Assembly: GCA_033816765.1 (NCBI GenBank)
Contig: CM066297.1
Span: 1,668,573 to 1,732,572, forward strand
Direction of reading: 5' to 3'
From: Nothopassalora personata
Taxonomy: Eukaryota; Ascomycota; Dothideomycetes; Mycosphaerellales; Mycosphaerellaceae
Length of the DNA: 64,000 bases
The stretch's first letter is position 1; the number at the start of each line of letters is the position of its first letter. The position numbers and the translations under genes are program-made. Below the pieces are notes generated by a model. The model saw only the letters and a program-made list of their open reading frames with translations. It was not told the origin of the DNA and did not search any database. Positions 1 through 9,279 of the stretch are shown one piece after another.

Positions 1-2216
1 ACGCGAGCTTCATCGACCAGCGGTAGACTATACATTGCCATCGTCTGAAGTTCTCGAGCATGCTCTTTGGTGGCCGTGGAGTTGATCGTGAATCCGTGTG
101 CTGCAATGTTAAACCAGACATCACGTCCCAGACTCCGCAGTTCGTCTTCATCTTCAATCCTCGGATTATGCTCCAGGTCGGTGGATGCAAGTACCGCCAT
201 GGGTCGGAATAGCTGGGCAATGGCCTTTGATGCGAGCGCAGAATCCACGGTTCGATCAGTCACAGTATCACCACTGCTTATGCAGAAGCTCAACAAGTGC
301 TTAAGATAGAGCTCAAAGAAGGGCGAGTCCTTCTTGATCCAACCTGCTAGACGAATGCGCGCTTCGTTGACAGCAGACACCACGAGCATATTGTTCTGCA
401 CGAGCGCATCTCGACCAACACGAGCGTACAGCCGCACCAGCGACTTCAGCTCATTTCTTCCGCCACAGATGCCAAGAGCAGCAATCTCGATGATGATCCG
501 GGCATCGACAGCTTGACTGATCTTGCCCACTTTCTGTACGAGCATGGATATGACCAAAGCCGTCAGCTGTGTTTCCATCCGACCCACTGCTATGGTGACG
601 ATTGCTTGGACGACAGTTCCATACACCGTCGCGGTCTCCTCCTCGTCGCTATTGCTGAGGACCAAGGATATGGCGCTACCAAGATTTTGCTGAGAGCCCC
701 CGTAGTCTTTACTCTGATTGTCGTAGCTGAAGCTGCTGTCGAACAAGGGCAGCTTGCTCTTGGGCTGATCGTTCGAGTGCGCGGTAAGCACGTTACCCAG
801 ATTGAAGAGCGTACTAATCACCAGGTCCTGAGATGTGTTCTTCAAAATGCGCGCCAGGCACTCGCAAGCCACTGCGGCGGTGGGTGGTGTCATCTTGCCT
901 TGAACGATCAACCGCGGTAAGGACCGTGTAAGATCTGCAGCGACAGGTTTCGATATGCTTGACAGCACGACCATGGACTTTAGCACTGTTCTGGCAAGCG
1001 CCTCGTCAATCATCTGGGTAGCATCAGCAGTCACGGCATCCAGCCAGCCCTTCAAAACATCAGTGTGCAGAATGTCCATACTAGCGCCTTCACCATCGAG
1101 TATGCAACAGCCCAGAAAGCTTCGAAGAGCACTTGCTTTGATTTCGCGGCCTAAGCGTTGTTGCCAGACAGAAGCTAGCTTCAGATAGTCGGCATCAGCC
1201 TCGAGGAACTTCATCTGCTCCGCGATGGTTGCTGTCAAATGTCGAACATGCTCGTTCAAAGCTTGACCGTTGGTCCGGTACAAAGCCAGGTTACGCTGCA
1301 TCAAGCTTTCGAGCATGGCGTCTCCTCGCATTGGCTCCTGGATCGGCAGCAATGCCAAAACACTTTCTTCGACGATCTCCATAAACGCTTGCTGCAGCAC
1401 CATGGCGCCCAGTGGGTTTCCTTTCGAGGCATAGTAGCGAGTCCATCGTTTCCACTCTTTGACCGTCCTGGAAGTGCTGCTAGCGTTACGAACGGCAGAA
1501 AGCGCACCTTCCAACGACACCATGAAGTCCTCCGAGAGGATCCGTTGTAGCTTCGGTATGAGGGACATACGCTGTTCTGGCGACCAGACTCGGACGTACT
1601 TCGATAACGCATGGAGAAAGCCAAGCAGTGAGACGTTCAGCTGTATAGCCTTGAGAGTTTGATGATCAAGCTCAAACTTGGTCTCGCCATTCTCCAATGG
1701 TTTCAGCCATGCCGTCCTCTCAGCACTAGTCCCAAGCTCTTCAACCGTGTCATTGATACATTCCCATGCTGCCGATCGTAAGGAAGGATGGTTCAGCCCC
1801 AAGGCCAGTACTGCGGTGGTAAGATCGTATGCGAGCGTCTCCCACGGTGGAAGTCGTTGGTGCAGCGGAGAGTGACCAAATGCCTGTCGATGGGATTCTG
1901 ATACGTATGGTGCGAGCTGTCGTAGTAATGCCTCTGCATCCTTGGTCGTCTGTATCAGAGGTGCTGCCTTGCACAACGCTGTCAACACTTCCAGCTCCCG
2001 GATGCTCATGGGAACATTGGGTGTCCGCGACTCTTTCGGGGATACGACAGACCCGTCGATCCCGCCCTTCGTCGTTGGCTCGTCCACATGATGCCGCCCC
2101 AGAGCGCACAGCCTCTTGATGTCTCCATTATCGTCCTGAGCTGGAGTGCTTTCCGCCGACAACGCAGCAAGCTTGTCCAAGGCGCTGCGACGCGTCCCAC
2201 GCGTCGTTCTGTACAT
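1..2216 (-). CDS. STT4: Phosphatidylinositol 4-kinase STT4, N-terminal part (runs off left edge)
   Basis: Reading the minus strand from an ATG at 2216, one frame stays open for 738 codons to the window edge, with no intron needed; frame was checked at 2216, 1403 and 113. Near residue 698 it reads GRDVWFNIAAHGFTINS, followed by KEHARELQTMAMYSLPLVDEAR split over the next codons. This matches, from memory, the conserved block of fungal STT4/PI4K-alpha (DVWFN..HGFT, then a KELQ..A..SP.L..E.R stretch). STT4 makes PI4P at the plasma membrane; its lipid-kinase domain is C-terminal and lies outside this window. The N-terminus (RRSALDKLAALSAES) also suits the family. The gene is divergent from RRP9. 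The assignment rests on motif recall, so a different large helical-repeat protein is possible but unlikely. Confidence 0.8.
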   Translation of the reverse strand, partial: MYRTTRGTRRSALDKLAALSAESTPAQDDNGDIKRLCALGRHHVDEPTTKGGIDGSVVSPKESRTPNVPMSIRELEVLTALCKAAPLIQTTKDAEALLRQLAPYVSESHRQAFGHSPLHQRLPPWETLAYDLTTAVLALGLNHPSLRSAAWECINDTVEELGTSAERTAWLKPLENGETKFELDHQTLKAIQLNVSLLGFLHALSKYVRVWSPEQRMSLIPKLQRILSEDFMVSLEGALSAVRNASSTSRTVKEWKRWTRYYASKGNPLGAMVLQQAFMEIVEESVLALLPIQEPMRGDAMLESLMQRNLALYRTNGQALNEHVRHLTATIAEQMKFLEADADYLKLASVWQQRLGREIKASALRSFLGCCILDGEGASMDILHTDVLKGWLDAVTADATQMIDEALARTVLKSMVVLSSISKPVAADLTRSLPRLIVQGKMTPPTAAVACECLARILKNTSQDLVISTLFNLGNVLTAHSNDQPKSKLPLFDSSFSYDNQSKDYGGSQQNLGSAISLVLSNSDEEETATVYGTVVQAIVTIAVGRMETQLTALVISMLVQKVGKISQAVDARIIIEIAALGICGGRNELKSLVRLYARVGRDALVQNNMLVVSAVNEARIRLAGWIKKDSPFFELYLKHLLSFCISSGDTVTDRTVDSALASKAIAQLFRPMAVLASTDLEHNPRIEDEDELRSLGRDVWFNIAAHGFTINSTATKEHARELQTMAMYSLPLVDEAR

Positions 2217-2748
2217 GTCACTTGGCATACATGACGCTGGGCATGTGATTAAGGAGAGGACTCACAATCGCATCTTGTCGCTACTGTACAGACAAGCGCA
2301 CTGGCCTTGTTGAAGGTGCAGGCTGCCCAGGATAGAAGTTAGTTGAGCGTGGTGGTACACAGTCGCACGTCGTGCACAGCGTAATGAAAGCTAACTGTTA
2401 TCTGGGCGACCTTCGTAAATGTGTTTGATAGGACTGCCCTATGATTAGTGGAGGAGTGCACGACGTGCAGCTGTGCAAGATATGTAATCCCAGCGTATCG
2501 TCGCTAGCGTAGACGTCAACGTGCGTTGCGTGAACTGTTTCCAGGAGTTGTACTGTACTCACGTACGGCGTACTAGACCAATGAGAATGCCCCAATGAGA
2601 ATGCCGCATGCCGAATGCCGCATCAGCCACAGCGGGAGGAAGCGAGAGCGCGGACACAGCTCCGAGAGAGCTACAACTTTTTCCCCCTACCGAAAAGTAC
2701 GTCCGAAGTTTGTTCTGTGGCACATAAGCCATCGCCCACCCACTGGCC
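2217..2748. promoter_or_regulatory. Divergent intergenic region between STT4 and RRP9
   Basis: These 532 bases separate the two start codons and must hold both promoters. I see a short direct repeat (atgagaatgcc, twice near 2581-2600) and pyrimidine-rich patches, but no convincing TATA box. Short open frames here have no recognisable content. Confidence 0.5.
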
Positions 2749-4524
2749 ATGTCGTCCTTCTTCACGCTGCCGGCGTCGCAGAAGAAGCGCAAGCGGACGC
2801 AGGGTCCTGCTCCCCGCGCAACTGTCAAGAGCGCTCCGAGGGCGACAACGAGTCGGGACGAGTCCATCTCGGGCAGTGATGTCTCCGATGGTGAAGGTCC
2901 AGTGCGTGGAGGCGATGTAGACTACGAGAGCTCCGATGAAGAGGAAGAGTTCTTCGATGAGAATCCGGCAGAGAAGCGAATACGACTGGCCGAGCAATAC
3001 CTCAAGAACACGCAGAAGGAAGTGGAAGAAGAAGTGGGTTTCGATGCGAAAGATATTGACGAGGAGAATCTGCGGCGGCGCATGGGCGAGCGGCTGAAAG
3101 AGGACACAGCAGAGACACGAGGGAAACTGTACAGGTGGATCGCACAGGAGTTCGACTGGAGCAAAACAGAACGCGGGCAAGTCAGACATCACCAGAAATC
3201 TGTCACAGGCGTGGCGATATCCGGAGAGCATGCATACACCGTAGGCAAAGATGCTATCTTGGTCAAGTGGCGTCTACCATCTGCAGAGAGGTCGCCGAAC
3301 AAATTTGGCAAAGTGCCCAGCAGGAAACCGCAGAAAGTGCTGGCATCGAGGAAATTTGGCAAGAACACGAATAGCATGCACGCGGAGCAGCACACCATGG
3401 CGATACTGTGCGTGGCAGCATCGCAGGATGGGAAATACGTGGCAACAGGAGGCGCCGACAAGAAGCTGATAGTCTGGGATGCTGCAACACTGAAGCCTCT
3501 GAGGGTGTTCCCATCCCCTGGTCAGAGAGGTCACAGAGACGCCATCATCGGCCTTGCCTTTCGAAGAGGTACTAACCAGCTGTACAGCGCAAGTAAGGAC
3601 CGCACGGTCAACACATACTCTCTGGACGAGCTATCATACGTGGAGACATTGTTCGGACACCAAGACGAAGTGGTGGACGTCAGTGCATTGGCGACAGAGA
3701 CCTGCGTAACCGTCGGCGCAAGAGACAGAACCGCAAGATTTTGGAGGATCGTCGAAGAGAGCCAACTGGTATTCCGTGGAGGCGGTGCGCCAAAGAAAGA
3801 CAGATACGCAAAGTCAAACGACAGTGGTATCGATATGGCGGAGGAGGAGCCGTCACACGAAGGGTCTACCGATCGTGTGGCTTGCATCGACAACGAGACG
3901 TTTGTCACTGGATCTGACAACGGCTCGATATCGCTTTGGAATATCAACAAAAAGAAGGCAGTACATGTCTACCCCCTTGCACATGGCATGGATCCGCCTT
4001 TACCGCTGGATGAAGTCAGCGCGGAAGTCGACCCACCGGAAGAAGCGCGGACCAAGCCACAACCTAGATGGATCACAGCATTGCGGGCAATACCTTACTC
4101 GGACACATTCGTCAGTGGCAGCTGGGACGGACATTTGCGAGTGTGGAAGATCAGTGCCGACAAGCGACGCATAGAAGCAGTGGGCCGCATTGGGTCGACA
4201 GACCTCTCGGTGGAAGAGCTTCTCAAGCAGGAAGCGCTCAATTCTGCAGCACTGTCAAACGAGGCGCTCAATGCCATGATTGACGGGAGCGAAAAGCACA
4301 GTCGCATCAATGGCATCATCAACGACCTGGCAATAGCTGACAGAGGCGACCGAGCGAAGGATGGCGTGGTCGTTGTCGCTGCGGTCGGGAAGGAGTCACG
4401 ACTTGGCAGATGGCGCGAGATGAAAGACGCTACAAACTGCGTGACGCTCTTTGACATTCCCCGGAAGGTCCTCGACGGTGAGACATCTAGCGATACACTG
4501 GACGTGCTGCCTAATGGGCGGTAA
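2749..4524 (+). CDS. RRP9: U3 snoRNP protein Rrp9 (WD40, U3-55K family)
   Basis: Intronless 591-residue protein, close to the usual length for fungal Rrp9. It binds the box B/C region of U3 snoRNA and acts in the small-subunit processome in the nucleolus during 18S rRNA maturation. The N-terminus has a basic signal (KKRKR, residues 12-16) and a strongly acidic stretch (about 45-72, SSDEEEEFFDENP), then the family block EKRIRLAEQYLKNTQ. About seven WD40 blades follow from residue 146 to the end, with typical blade ends such as GGADKKLIVWD (about 236-246), ASKDRTVNTY, GARDRTARFW, GSDNGSISLW and SGSWDGHLRVWK (about 452). The last blade ends KESRLGRW, as in Rrp9. The start is the first ATG of the frame. 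Confidence 0.93.
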   Translation: MSSFFTLPASQKKRKRTQGPAPRATVKSAPRATTSRDESISGSDVSDGEGPVRGGDVDYESSDEEEEFFDENPAEKRIRLAEQYLKNTQKEVEEEVGFDAKDIDEENLRRRMGERLKEDTAETRGKLYRWIAQEFDWSKTERGQVRHHQKSVTGVAISGEHAYTVGKDAILVKWRLPSAERSPNKFGKVPSRKPQKVLASRKFGKNTNSMHAEQHTMAILCVAASQDGKYVATGGADKKLIVWDAATLKPLRVFPSPGQRGHRDAIIGLAFRRGTNQLYSASKDRTVNTYSLDELSYVETLFGHQDEVVDVSALATETCVTVGARDRTARFWRIVEESQLVFRGGGAPKKDRYAKSNDSGIDMAEEEPSHEGSTDRVACIDNETFVTGSDNGSISLWNINKKKAVHVYPLAHGMDPPLPLDEVSAEVDPPEEARTKPQPRWITALRAIPYSDTFVSGSWDGHLRVWKISADKRRIEAVGRIGSTDLSVEELLKQEALNSAALSNEALNAMIDGSEKHSRINGIINDLAIADRGDRAKDGVVVVAAVGKESRLGRWREMKDATNCVTLFDIPRKVLDGETSSDTLDVLPNGR

Positions 4525-4999
4525 CGACGACTTTGCAGGCTTCGACTGATACCCATATGGTGTCGCAACTTCAACTGTACAATTGTATGCACAGTATCCA
4601 TGTGGCTCTGAAACCCAGATCCTGCTCGCCGGCGCCGTTTGTCCACACTGATAAGTCTGATGATACCAAGGACAAATTGATGTGCAGTAAGTACCTGGGC
4701 CAGAAAGGCACTCTACAGGATGTCTTGGTATGGCAAATGTCTTCGTATGGCAAATGTCCCGATTCCCAGCGAGCACGGCAGCAGGGGTATGAAGTGTAGT
4801 CTCCAGCAGGGGTGGGGTAGCTCCTTCCTCGGAACTCAGTCGGACCGAGCGAGGACATACCATCAATGCTTCTCGAAGACATGTCTCATTCTGACATACC
4901 TTGACTTCTGTGTAACTTCATTGTTCCAAATTCTACTGACAGGTCAAACGAAGCAGACGTCTTACCGCCCCAACAGCTCACTGAGCCTAACCATTCATC
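4525..4999. other. Intergenic region, RRP9 3' side to GST promoter
   Basis: No gene is supported. There is a small imperfect duplication (tatggcaaatgtc at about 4731 and 4747). The last 100 bases are pyrimidine-rich and lead into the GST start, as is common in fungal promoters. Confidence 0.5.
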
Positions 5000-5806
5000 A
5001 TGTCAAGTCAATACTTCCTCCACGACCACCCAGTCTCCTCCTATGCCCAAAAAGTCAGGATGGCACTGCGTGTCAAGAACCTCCCCTTCGAGCACAAGAC
5101 TCCTCCGAATCTCGGCTCAGGTGAAGCCAATGAAGCCTTCTTCAAAGCCAACCCACGGATGGAAGTCCCAACCCTTATCGACGGAGACTTCGCAATCTTC
5201 GACTCCACCGCAATAGTAATGTACCTGGAAGACAAACACCCGGAACCTGCCCTGCTCCCAAAAGACCCACGATCAAGGGCCGACGCCAGAATGATCGAAG
5301 AAGTCTGTGACACGCACTACGAAGCAATAAACTGGAGCATCGGAGAAATCGACTGGTTCGAACGTGCCACCGGCACCGAAGCCGAGCGACTCCTCGCTGC
5401 CGCGGTAGAGCAGACGGCGCAGTTGCAAGGATGGTTGTCGTCAAAACTTGGTTCTAAGTTCTTCTTCAATGGCGACACACCAGGCTACGCTGACATTGCC
5501 GTGGCGCCTATCCTGAATCGCAGCGCACATTACGGCTATGGCCCAAAGAGCGGTTCTCCTCTACAGCTGTGGCACGCCAGGATCAGTGAGGTGCCGGCGA
5601 TTCGCCAGACGTTTGATGAGATGACGGCCGCGGCGCAGCAGATGGCGAATATGGGGCCCAGTACTTTCGCCAAGGGCAGTGGAAGGAGGAGGGAGTATAG
5701 AGATCATAGATTGGAGTGGATGGTGAAAAATGGGGCGTTGGGGATTGTGGAGAAGGGGATTGAAGAGGGGACTGTGAGGTTTTCGTGGCCGCAGCCGAAG
5801 GCCTAA
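5000..5806 (+). CDS. Glutathione S-transferase, two-domain cytosolic type
   Basis: Intronless 268-residue protein; the ATG follows a pyrimidine/A-rich leader (ccattcatcATG). Residues 1-85 form the thioredoxin-like N domain: HPVSSYAQKVRMALRVKNLP, then the cis-proline segment EVPTLIDG (about 54) and the glutathione gamma-glutamyl motif DSTAIVMYLE (about 67-77). Residues 95-205 look like the all-helical C domain, with the N-capping type segment NGDTPGYADIAVAPIL. A basic tail follows (GSGRRREYRDHR), longer than in minimal GSTs. It should conjugate glutathione to electrophiles or act as a thiol transferase. The N-terminal active residue (Ser13, Ser14 or Tyr15) cannot be fixed by eye, so the class is left open. 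Confidence 0.9.
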   Translation: MSSQYFLHDHPVSSYAQKVRMALRVKNLPFEHKTPPNLGSGEANEAFFKANPRMEVPTLIDGDFAIFDSTAIVMYLEDKHPEPALLPKDPRSRADARMIEEVCDTHYEAINWSIGEIDWFERATGTEAERLLAAAVEQTAQLQGWLSSKLGSKFFFNGDTPGYADIAVAPILNRSAHYGYGPKSGSPLQLWHARISEVPAIRQTFDEMTAAAQQMANMGPSTFAKGSGRRREYRDHRLEWMVKNGALGIVEKGIEEGTVRFSWPQPKA

Positions 5807-5849
5807 AGGTGTGCGACAAGATCAAGTTGAGAATGCGTTGCGCACGCGC

Positions 5850-5855
5850 AAAAAA
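5850..5855 (-). terminator. Pol III terminator of tRNA-Glu
   Basis: Six consecutive T on the minus strand, starting 25 nt after the 3' end of the tRNA-Glu gene. It is the first run of four or more T downstream, and none occurs inside the gene or either intron, so Pol III should read through the whole gene to this point. Confidence 0.7.
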
Positions 5856-5899
5856 GATTTATTGCAATCTGCGATGTGTTCCAATGCAGGGAATCGAAC

Positions 5900-5956
5900 C
5901 TGAGGAGGATATGTCAGCAAGGCCATCACAGTGGAGTATGAGAAGTCTTCACATAC
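5900..5956 (-). other. Spliceosomal-type intron in the T arm of tRNA-Glu
   Basis: 57 nt beginning GTATGT and ending TCCTCAG, with a branch-site match GCTGAC 15-20 nt before the end; these are the textbook fungal mRNA intron signals. Removing it joins CAGG to GTTCGATTCC and restores a perfect 5-bp T stem. Its first 21 nt form a hairpin (GTATG...CATAC outer stem, GAA/TTC inner stem). There is no T run that would stop Pol III. Confidence 0.7.
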
Positions 5957-5970
5957 CCTGATCTTGCCGG

Positions 5971-5993
5971 ACCTTTTCATGTAATGACATGCA
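5971..5993 (-). other. Canonical tRNA intron (position 37/38)
   Basis: 23 nt between A37 (5994) and C38 (5970) of tRNA-Glu. This is the normal site cut by the tRNA splicing endonuclease. Confidence 0.8.
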
Positions 5994-6132
5994 TGAGAGC
6001 GGCAAATGCTAAGCCATTACACCACATTGGACGAAGGAATCTGGTCGTCGCGAGTGTCATTGTGGCAGTAGCGATCTGTGGACTCATACATCTAGGCTAA
6101 CACTCGAAGGAAGGCTTTATTAACATACAATT

Positions 6133-6810
6133 TCACGGCATCACTGAACAAAACCAGACATCTCTCACTCCCTTGAAACTCCCTCCCTCCCCCTCTCTCC
6201 CCCCAAATCGTAACCGCCCACAACTACTCTCCGTCGGCACCCCCTCCTCCAAATTCGAATTAATCTCAAACTCCAAACACTGCTCTCTCCAAGCTCCTCC
6301 CTTCCCATCACTACAATTCTTCCTGATCGCCCGGAACGTCTGCTTACAGGAGTCTTCCGTCATCTGCACAACTTGTGGACACCCGGCTGCTCCTGTTGCT
6401 CGGATCCCGAGAGCAAGCGAGCCCACGTCACCACTATTGGTGCAGAAGAGGTAGTCAAAGACGTGCTGCGTCGAGGGAAAGCCCAGGAGACCGGTGACGC
6501 AGAAGCGGTCGATGGCGACGTTGATGGTGCTGGAGGAGAAGGCGTTGCCGCAGGAGTAGCAGGTGACGGAGTTGGAGCGAGAGGTTGGGGAGATTGGGAG
6601 GGATGCTGTGAGGGTAGTTGCGCTGAGCGCGAGTGCGAGGGTTTTGGTCAGGAGGCACGTGGTGGTTGATTGGTGAGATTGTTGGTGGTGGTGATTGATG
6701 ATGGATGTGAGAGAATGGGGAAAGCAGGCTGGAAGTGCGAGAGAGAGAGAGAGGGTGAGTAGGGATTTACTGATGAAATGATCATTATGGACCAACCACT
6801 TCGGTCGCAC
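6133..6810 (-). CDS. Possible cysteine-rich secreted protein; start codon unclear
   Basis: Open frame of 225 codons, but only the part after about residue 53 looks protein-like. There TKTLALALSATTLTASLP resembles a signal peptide with a small-residue cleavage site, followed by about 140 residues with ten cysteines (TCYSC, RFC, LFC, GCP, DSC, KNC, EQC, SSC, WFC). That is a usual layout for a fungal small secreted protein or effector candidate. No ATG precedes the signal in frame; the upstream part is a GTG-initiated, pyrimidine-rich leader. Either a short first exon is spliced in, or the start was lost: an ACG lies just before CLLTKTLALAL. No family is recognised. Confidence 0.45.
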   Translation of the reverse strand: MRPKWLVHNDHFISKSLLTLSLSLALPACFPHSLTSIINHHHQQSHQSTTTCLLTKTLALALSATTLTASLPISPTSRSNSVTCYSCGNAFSSSTINVAIDRFCVTGLLGFPSTQHVFDYLFCTNSGDVGSLALGIRATGAAGCPQVVQMTEDSCKQTFRAIRKNCSDGKGGAWREQCLEFEINSNLEEGVPTESSCGRLRFGGREGEGGSFKGVRDVWFCSVMP

Positions 6811-6989
6811 TTATGAGCTATGGTATGCAGAATTTGAGAGGGGGGAATTCTGGTTCGTTCACGGTAGCGAACGATGTCACCGCGGCCAAGGGATGCATAT
6901 GCTGCCGACAGTATTCACTGACCCTATTCATGGCTTCCCAGCTCACTACCTTCTTCATCGCGCAGCCTTAAAGGCGAGCATGCAGTTCC

Positions 6990-7229
6990 CTAATGTGGCA
7001 AGATCGCGGCGGAAGTGGTCTTTGGAGTGTCAGATACTTCTCGGGTCGCACTATTAGGATGGCTGACCTGAACTGGTGATGCTGCCACGTATGTGGCTAC
7101 GGCGAGCGCCGTTGAGAGAAATTTGATCGATACATAGTGGTAGTGGTTATCGGTTGACGAGTTGTGTGACGATTTGGTTCTAGGAGAGAGTTTGCGCTTA
7201 TAGAGTGAAGCCTGAGTCACGAAAGTCAC
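6990..7229 (-). pseudogene. Fragment with signal-peptide-like segment
   Basis: The frame contains SIKFLSTALAVATYVAASPVQ, split here as SIKFLSTALAVA then TYVAASPVQ, which looks like a secretion signal, and ends about 26 residues later. There is no in-frame ATG before it and no recognisable mature domain. It may be a first exon or a relic of a small secreted protein near the candidate at 6133-6810. Weakly supported. Confidence 0.2.
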
Positions 7230-8131
7230 ATCTTCAGAGCAGATGGATTATTGCGGCTTTCGGATATGTGATGAGGTCACTCAGTGCAGGTGGTAAACAA
7301 TGAGGTGCAGGACGAGAATTGCACGTGCTCAAGTGAATGCAGTGGTCCTGGTCCGTGCCTGGCCGCACTTTTACACTAGCACTTCTCACCAATCCCGAAA
7401 AGTCTTCTTTCTGATGATACTATCGCAATGGCAGATATTCATATACAACAGTGAATACCTCAATCACCGTTTCCTCACCAGATGCCTTGCCTTCTGCCAC
7501 AAGCTCGCTGGCCATTGCGGAACATATTATCCTCAGGGTGACCAAAGAGATCGAAAATTGCTTAACTTCTAAGGAAGAAGGAGATCGTAGAGCGATAATT
7601 CAAGCGCCTTATGGGACAGGTAAGGTCTGCGAAACTAGGAAAGCGGTTTACTAGCAACTACGGCCTGTACCATACCCACTTAAGCTTGCAGAGAGAGTGC
7701 TCGAGGAGATCAAGACCACGGAGGAGACTCCAAGAGGAGATAATGAGTCTGGAGGCACCGCGTCTCGGATTGTGAATAATGGAGTCGTCTTGGCATGTTC
7801 GCACATGAAGCAAGAAGTCTGTGGCATGAGCCGAGGGTTCGGGCGCTGTGTGGCACTGAGATTGGTGTATGGTGGACTGCATCCTGCGGGTCGAACCGCT
7901 TTTCGCTGCTTTTCATATGTATCCTGAGGCTAAGATTCAATAGTGAATGGCACTGAAATATGCGATTTGCAAGAATGTGTTGCAAAGAGCATGTGACTGG
8001 CTTAAGAGAACATCGACTACTGGTCCGTGCTTATTTTCAAGGATCTGTGATCTTCCACTTTCATCTCGGATTCCGACTTTCTGCACTTCGACATCGCCTT
8101 TCCATCCTTGCGACATCACATTTGCTGTCGC
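7230..8131. other. Region without a supported gene; duplicated RING-gene upstream sequence
   Basis: Several short open frames, none convincing. One at 7451-7654 contains APYGTGK, P-loop-like but in isolation. The bases before the first RING relic (about 8020-8130: tggtccgtgctt, then a pyrimidine-rich stretch) resemble those before the intact RING gene (about 14310-14400), so part of this stretch is a duplicated promoter. A similar tggtccgtgcctgg lies near 7347. Confidence 0.4.
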
Positions 8132-8519
8132 ATGGCGCTGCAGTCTCGAGACGAACATCTTGCCAAACTTGCAAGCGAAGAATGTCCAATCTGCTACGAG
8201 GTGAGCTAGTACATCGAGAACAGAGATGGATGATGAAATTGACTCTCCGCGGGTGTTGAGTGGGCGCATAAAGGCAGAATGCGGACATCTCTTCTGTATC
8301 GAATTCTCCAAGCATTGGTTCGAGTCCAGCCACACCTGTCAGTCTTGCCGGAAGGAGCTATTTGAAGGATCAGGACCCAACGGCGAGGAGAAAGAAAAGC
8401 AATATGAGTTGAAGCGAGTGGGTCCGTTCCCGCATATGCAGCTATATAGGCTACTTTTATCCTTGGTAGATTACCTACAAGCAACACACACCTTGCACCA
8501 CACATTGACTATATGGTGA
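8132..8519 (+). pseudogene. RING-finger family relic 1
   Basis: Exon 1 (8132-8200) encodes 23 codons ending EECPICYE, exactly matching the length and ending of exon 1 of the intact gene at 14433, and is followed by a GTGAGC donor. The second half of the RING (IKAECGHLFCIEF, then HTCQSCRKELF) is in the frame beginning 8226. No acceptor gives a normal intron in the right phase, the fourth metal ligand is Phe instead of Cys (CIEF against CMQC), and the protein stops soon after, losing the roughly 380-residue C-terminal region. Hence a degraded paralogue. Confidence 0.6.
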
Positions 8520-8928
8520 CAGTAAGTACTCAAAAGCATGTTACACTGCTCAATACGCCATTTGGGATCCGTCTGCCCCCTCTACCTCGCATGCTTAACG
8601 CGCTCATTATCCCTCAAGAGTTGTGCCATAGAGCACGCGACGACGACGAGCCAGTGATTGACGGGATGAGCTCGCACGAGGTAATGCAGAAAGTGAATTG
8701 ATGGACGGAGGTAACAATCATAACATATTTGAAGAGATGTAGCTGAGCTTAGACCGATGCTAGTGTCGCCGTGAGATAGAGCGTGGCGATGTCGTAGGAG
8801 GACGTTCGGCACTTGATGCTGGGCATTGCCCCATCCCGGTAAACTTCCCTTCGATGTCTGTGCAATCTGGCTGAGGTGACCAAGGGTGAATGGCGCTAGC
8901 CGAGTGTGCTCACGCATATAGTGACAAT
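8520..8928. other. Spacer between RING relic 1 and copia-1
   Basis: No gene supported. It ends with the left target duplication ACAAT (8924-8928) of the copia element. Confidence 0.5.
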
Positions 8929-9066
8929 ACTTGATGCTGGCTGGCTGTGTCCCAGCAGTTCTTTGGATGCCAAGCCACTAGCGCGCTTTCTTGCACTTTC
9001 TTATAGCTAGCTGTTCTTCGCATTCTCGTAGATCCTTCTCAATACATCAATCTACTCACATTATCT
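8929..9066 (+). repeat. Copia-1 5' LTR
   Basis: 138 bp, starting ACTTGATG and ending CATTATCT; the ends are fixed by the flanking ACAAT duplication. It lacks the usual TG...CA ends. Confidence 0.88.
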
Positions 9067-9279
9067 GGTTATGACGCCCTCGCGCTTATCAACTGCGCGC
9101 ATACCTCCGAAAGACACTTGATAGTGTGTATGTGATCCTGCTGATCGCGTGTATGTCGACAACGCCTGGTTGGTGATTGCGACAAAACGCGACTGCAGCA
9201 AATAGCAAACGACAAAGTCGCGACCCAGTGGGCAACGCGGCAAGTATCGCAGTGACACCTAGTTGGTGCTCTGCAGTGT

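Larger units (their letters stand above)
5880..6031 (-). tRNA. tRNA-Glu(CTC) with two introns
   Basis: Read on the minus strand from 6031. Acceptor TCCAATG pairs fully with CATTGGA (5886-5880). D stem GTGT/GCAT; anticodon stem TGCCG/CGGCA; loop CTCTCA plus C, anticodon CTC at 5997-5995. T stem CAGGG/CCCTG with loop TTCGATT. Two insertions must be removed to reach this 72-nt body: 5993-5971 (23 nt), after position 37 where eukaryotic tRNA introns belong, and 5956-5900 (57 nt), inside the 5' strand of the T stem. A box (TGGTGTAATGG) and B box (GGTTCGATTCC) are intact in the DNA; the B box borrows the last base of the second intron. Every arm pairs after removal, so a random pseudogene is unlikely, although loss of function through the second insertion cannot be excluded. 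Confidence 0.88.

Noticed and set aside
513..920. Plus-strand open frames across 67-2119
   Set aside because: They lie antisense to the STT4 frame, which stays open throughout and has recognisable content.
7451..7654. P-loop-like APYGTGK in a 67-codon frame
   Set aside because: No surrounding ATPase motifs, and the frame ends within 10 residues.
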